A stretch of DNA of 64,000 bases, from NCBI GenBank assembly GCA_035934015.1, contig DASYYH010000026.1, positions 62,001 through 126,000 of the forward strand. Reading direction: 5' to 3'. The notes under the pieces are model-generated. The model did not search any database and was not told the DNA's origin. It saw only the letters and a list, made by a program, of their open reading frames with translations. Shown piece by piece: positions 62,253 through 64,000 of the stretch. The translations under genes and the position numbers were made by a program. The DNA is from Candidatus Acidiferrales bacterium. GTDB lineage: Bacteria > Acidobacteriota > Terriglobia > Acidiferrales > UBA7541. The stretch's first letter is position 1, and every line of letters begins with the position of its first letter.

Positions 62253-62663
62253 TCAGTGGCTTGCTGGCTTGAAAAGAGGCGGTGCGGTCTCCGTGGGAAC
62301 GATAGAAGCAGCGAGAATCTTTCCGCCGTCGGCTGTGCGTGTCATTGTCCCCGTGACCCTGACGCTCTTGGCGGCAAATTTCGCAGCCAGCGATTGCGGA
62401 TCGAGTTCATACACTTTATTATCCGACCACAGTCCATACTTCGAGCCGCGTTCCACGCACAGGCGGACGCACTTCAAATCCGGCGTCATGTTCGAGGTGA
62501 CCTGGCAGTGCGTGCCGCAATGCGTGTCCGTGACGAAGCCGATCCAAACTTGCTGCGCAGACTGATGGCCGGGTTGCGGCGGCTGAGGTTGACTCTGGGA
62601 ATAGGCGCCGGCCGAAACGACGATGCATGCCAGAAATGCAACGAAAAAAGCCGTGCGGCGCAT
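62253..62663 (-). CDS. Exported protein, DUF5818-like
   Basis: 136 residues from ATG 62663, with GGAGG about 8 bases upstream. A signal peptide is followed by a Gln/Pro-rich linker. The domain has VWIGFVTDTHCGTHC, CVRLCVERGSKYGLWSDNKVYEL and AAKSVRVTGTMT, a Cys-bearing OB-like pattern seen in many secreted acidobacterial proteins. Role unknown. Confidence 0.75.
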   Translation of the reverse strand: MRRTAFFVAFLACIVVSAGAYSQSQPQPPQPGHQSAQQVWIGFVTDTHCGTHCQVTSNMTPDLKCVRLCVERGSKYGLWSDNKVYELDPQSLAAKFAAKSVRVTGTMTRTADGGKILAASIVPTETAPPLFKPASH

Positions 62664-62866
62664 GAACAAAACCTCCGCGAAAAGCTTTTCGATGCGGACA
62701 TCTTAACTCTCGGAACCGAGATTTGTCGACCATCGTATGCGAAGCGGCAGTCCAAAATGGCAGGAGAGATACAAGAAGGGAATTCTTCGCGGAAGACGGG
62801 TCGCCGCGTAGAATGTGCGACGATAAGCGGCGCAGCGGGCCGCGAAACAGACGAAAGCGAGAATGG

Positions 62867-63487
62867 ATGGCTGAAGCCCCAGTGAAAGACGTGACGAAAG
62901 AAATGATGATTGCTCCTGCGACGCTCGAAGGACGGCACGTCCGGCTGGAACCTCTTTCGCGTGCGCATCATGCCGCGCTCGCTGCCATTGGCCTCGACGA
63001 AGAATTGTGGCGATGGATTCCCGATCCTGTCCGCACGCCGCAAGAGATGGCGGCATACGTCGAGGTCGCCCTTGCCGACCAGGCGCGTGGCGTTTCGCTG
63101 CCATTCGCAATCATCGAAAAAAAATCGGGTCAGGTGATTGGCTCGACGCGTTACGCCAGCATCGAGCGAATGCATCGCCGCGTCGAGATTGGCTGGACGT
63201 GGGTTGCAAGGCAGTGGCAGCGCACAGCGGTGAATACGGAGTGCAAATACTTGTTGCTGCGCCACGCGTTTGAAGTCCTTGGATGCATGCGCGTGGAGTT
63301 GAAAACGGATTCGCTGAATGAAAAATCACGCAACGCGATTTTGCGCATCGGCGCGAGGCAAGAGGGCATCTTTCGCAATCACATGATTACTGCCAGCGGC
63401 AGAATTCGCCACTCGATTTATTTCAGCATCATCGATTCAGAATGGCCGGAAATAAAATCCCGCCTCGAAGAAAAACTGAAAGTCTGA
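62867..63487 (+). CDS. GNAT-family N-acetyltransferase (RimJ/RimL-like)
   Basis: 206 residues from ATG 62867. GRHVRLEPLSRAHHAAL opens the GNAT fold; GSTRYASIERMHRRVEIGWTWVARQWQRTAVNTECKYLLLRHAFE contains the acetyl-CoA-binding loop, and LNEKSRNAILRIGARQEGIFRNH ends it. It resembles the 'GNAT family / RimJ-like' proteins that acetylate small molecules or N-termini. Acceptor unknown. Confidence 0.9.
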   Translation: MAEAPVKDVTKEMMIAPATLEGRHVRLEPLSRAHHAALAAIGLDEELWRWIPDPVRTPQEMAAYVEVALADQARGVSLPFAIIEKKSGQVIGSTRYASIERMHRRVEIGWTWVARQWQRTAVNTECKYLLLRHAFEVLGCMRVELKTDSLNEKSRNAILRIGARQEGIFRNHMITASGRIRHSIYFSIIDSEWPEIKSRLEEKLKV

Positions 63488-63650
63488 GGGCTTTTCCCTT
63501 CGAAGCGTTTTTGCTGCTGAAATGACTCCGCAAATTTTCGAATTTGCAATTCCTCGATTGACGAAAGTGTTTCTCGCGGTATGATTTGCGGTTCCGACAG
63601 CTCTAATGAACGAATTTTGCTTTCATCATGCGTCCAGAAGGAGATTTCTA

Positions 63651-64000
63651 ATGACTCGATCGAATTATCGCTTGGCGTCTCTCTTTGCGTTGATCTTTCT
63701 GCTGGCTGCACCTGCGGCATTCGCGCAAGCCGGCGCAATTCAATTGACCGTGGACGCGACCAGCGTCCCGCTGGGCTATGTGCGGACGCACATGATCATG
63801 CCTGTGCATCCCGGGCCTCTGACGCTCTATTTTCCAAAGTGGATTCCCGGCGAGCACGGGCCCGATGGACCGATCTCGAACCTCACGGGACTGAAATTCA
63901 GCGCGAATGGCCAGGCGATTCCATGGCAGCGCGATTTGCTCGACGTTTTCACGTTTCACGTCAATGTCCCCGAGGGTATCGAACGCCTTGATGTGGATTT
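63651..64000 (+). CDS. M61-family metallopeptidase, N-terminal fragment (cut by window end)
   Basis: The open frame from ATG 63651 (AAGGAG about 9 bases upstream) runs through the end of the window with no stop. A signal peptide (LASLFALIFLLAAPAAFAQ) is followed by the N-terminal domain of glycyl-aminopeptidase-like M61 proteins, with PLTLYFPKWIPGEHGPDGPI and WQRDLLDVFTFHVNVPEG. The HExxH catalytic domain lies beyond the window. An exported aminopeptidase is likely. Confidence 0.8.
   Translation, partial: MTRSNYRLASLFALIFLLAAPAAFAQAGAIQLTVDATSVPLGYVRTHMIMPVHPGPLTLYFPKWIPGEHGPDGPISNLTGLKFSANGQAIPWQRDLLDVFTFHVNVPEGIERLDVD

Overview
This is a chromosomal window of moderate-to-high G+C content that most resembles an Acidobacteriota genome of the Terriglobia / Koribacter-like group. 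The pointers are a TIGR03436-type 'VWFA-related Acidobacterial domain' protein, a giant Oar-like TonB-dependent receptor with an N-terminal carboxypeptidase-regulatory domain, several PilZ proteins, a PEP-CTERM protein, and a tmRNA with an ANTQLALAA tag. This placement is inferred from gene content; no database was searched.

Layout. 1-5.4 kb is a minus-strand run: the 5' end of an ABC exporter at the window edge, small exported or unknown proteins, a 960-residue PilZ plus coiled-coil protein and a DUF962/Mpo1-like membrane protein. 5.5-9.1 kb holds an exported amidohydrolase and an M28 (PSMA-like) carboxypeptidase, probably for peptide breakdown. 9.2-12.0 kb is the informational cluster SRP RNA - dnaX - ybaB - recR. 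12.3-16.5 kb has a secreted protein, a PilZ protein, a sigma-54 response regulator, a small beta-rich protein and an M50 protease. 17-21 kb is the TonB-dependent receptor with a clear sigma-70 promoter and a strong terminator, followed by tRNA-Gln and tRNA-Ser. 21.5-25.4 kb carries a KimA-like APC permease with an ICMT/PEMT-like methyltransferase, and a cupin with an atypical short-chain dehydrogenase.

25.4-32.8 kb is a coherent C2-acid module: divergent glycerate 2-kinase and D-2-hydroxyacid dehydrogenase on one side and glycolate oxidase GlcD-GlcE-GlcF on the other. Together they could convert glycolate through glyoxylate and hydroxypyruvate/glycerate to 2-phosphoglycerate. 33-37.9 kb has an ECF sigma / anti-sigma / secreted-protein operon and acetyl-CoA synthetase. 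38-42.6 kb has a sensor-like seven-helix protein, a CGNR regulator, an exported GH1 beta-glucosidase and an SDR. 43-48 kb has an adenosine-specific-kinase-family protein, tRNA-Ser(CGA), tadA, and galT - DUF218 - bactofilin - degenerate methyltransferase.

48-57 kb has DedA, the acidobacterial VWA protein, an ergothioneine pair (EgtB-EgtD), and an amidase - GerMN - rph - rdgB operon. The last 7 kb holds a 6PGDH-like dehydrogenase, a PEP-CTERM protein, a PilZ protein, a thioesterase divergent from ssrA (tmRNA), a GNAT acetyltransferase, and the 5' end of an M61 peptidase cut by the window end.

No CRISPR array, prophage, transposase or toxin-antitoxin pair was seen. The window reads as core chromosome. 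The least conventional loci are the PilZ/coiled-coil scaffold, the bactofilin cluster, the SDR without YxxxK, the glycolate divergon with its direct repeats, and a structured non-coding stretch at 60.1-60.65 kb.
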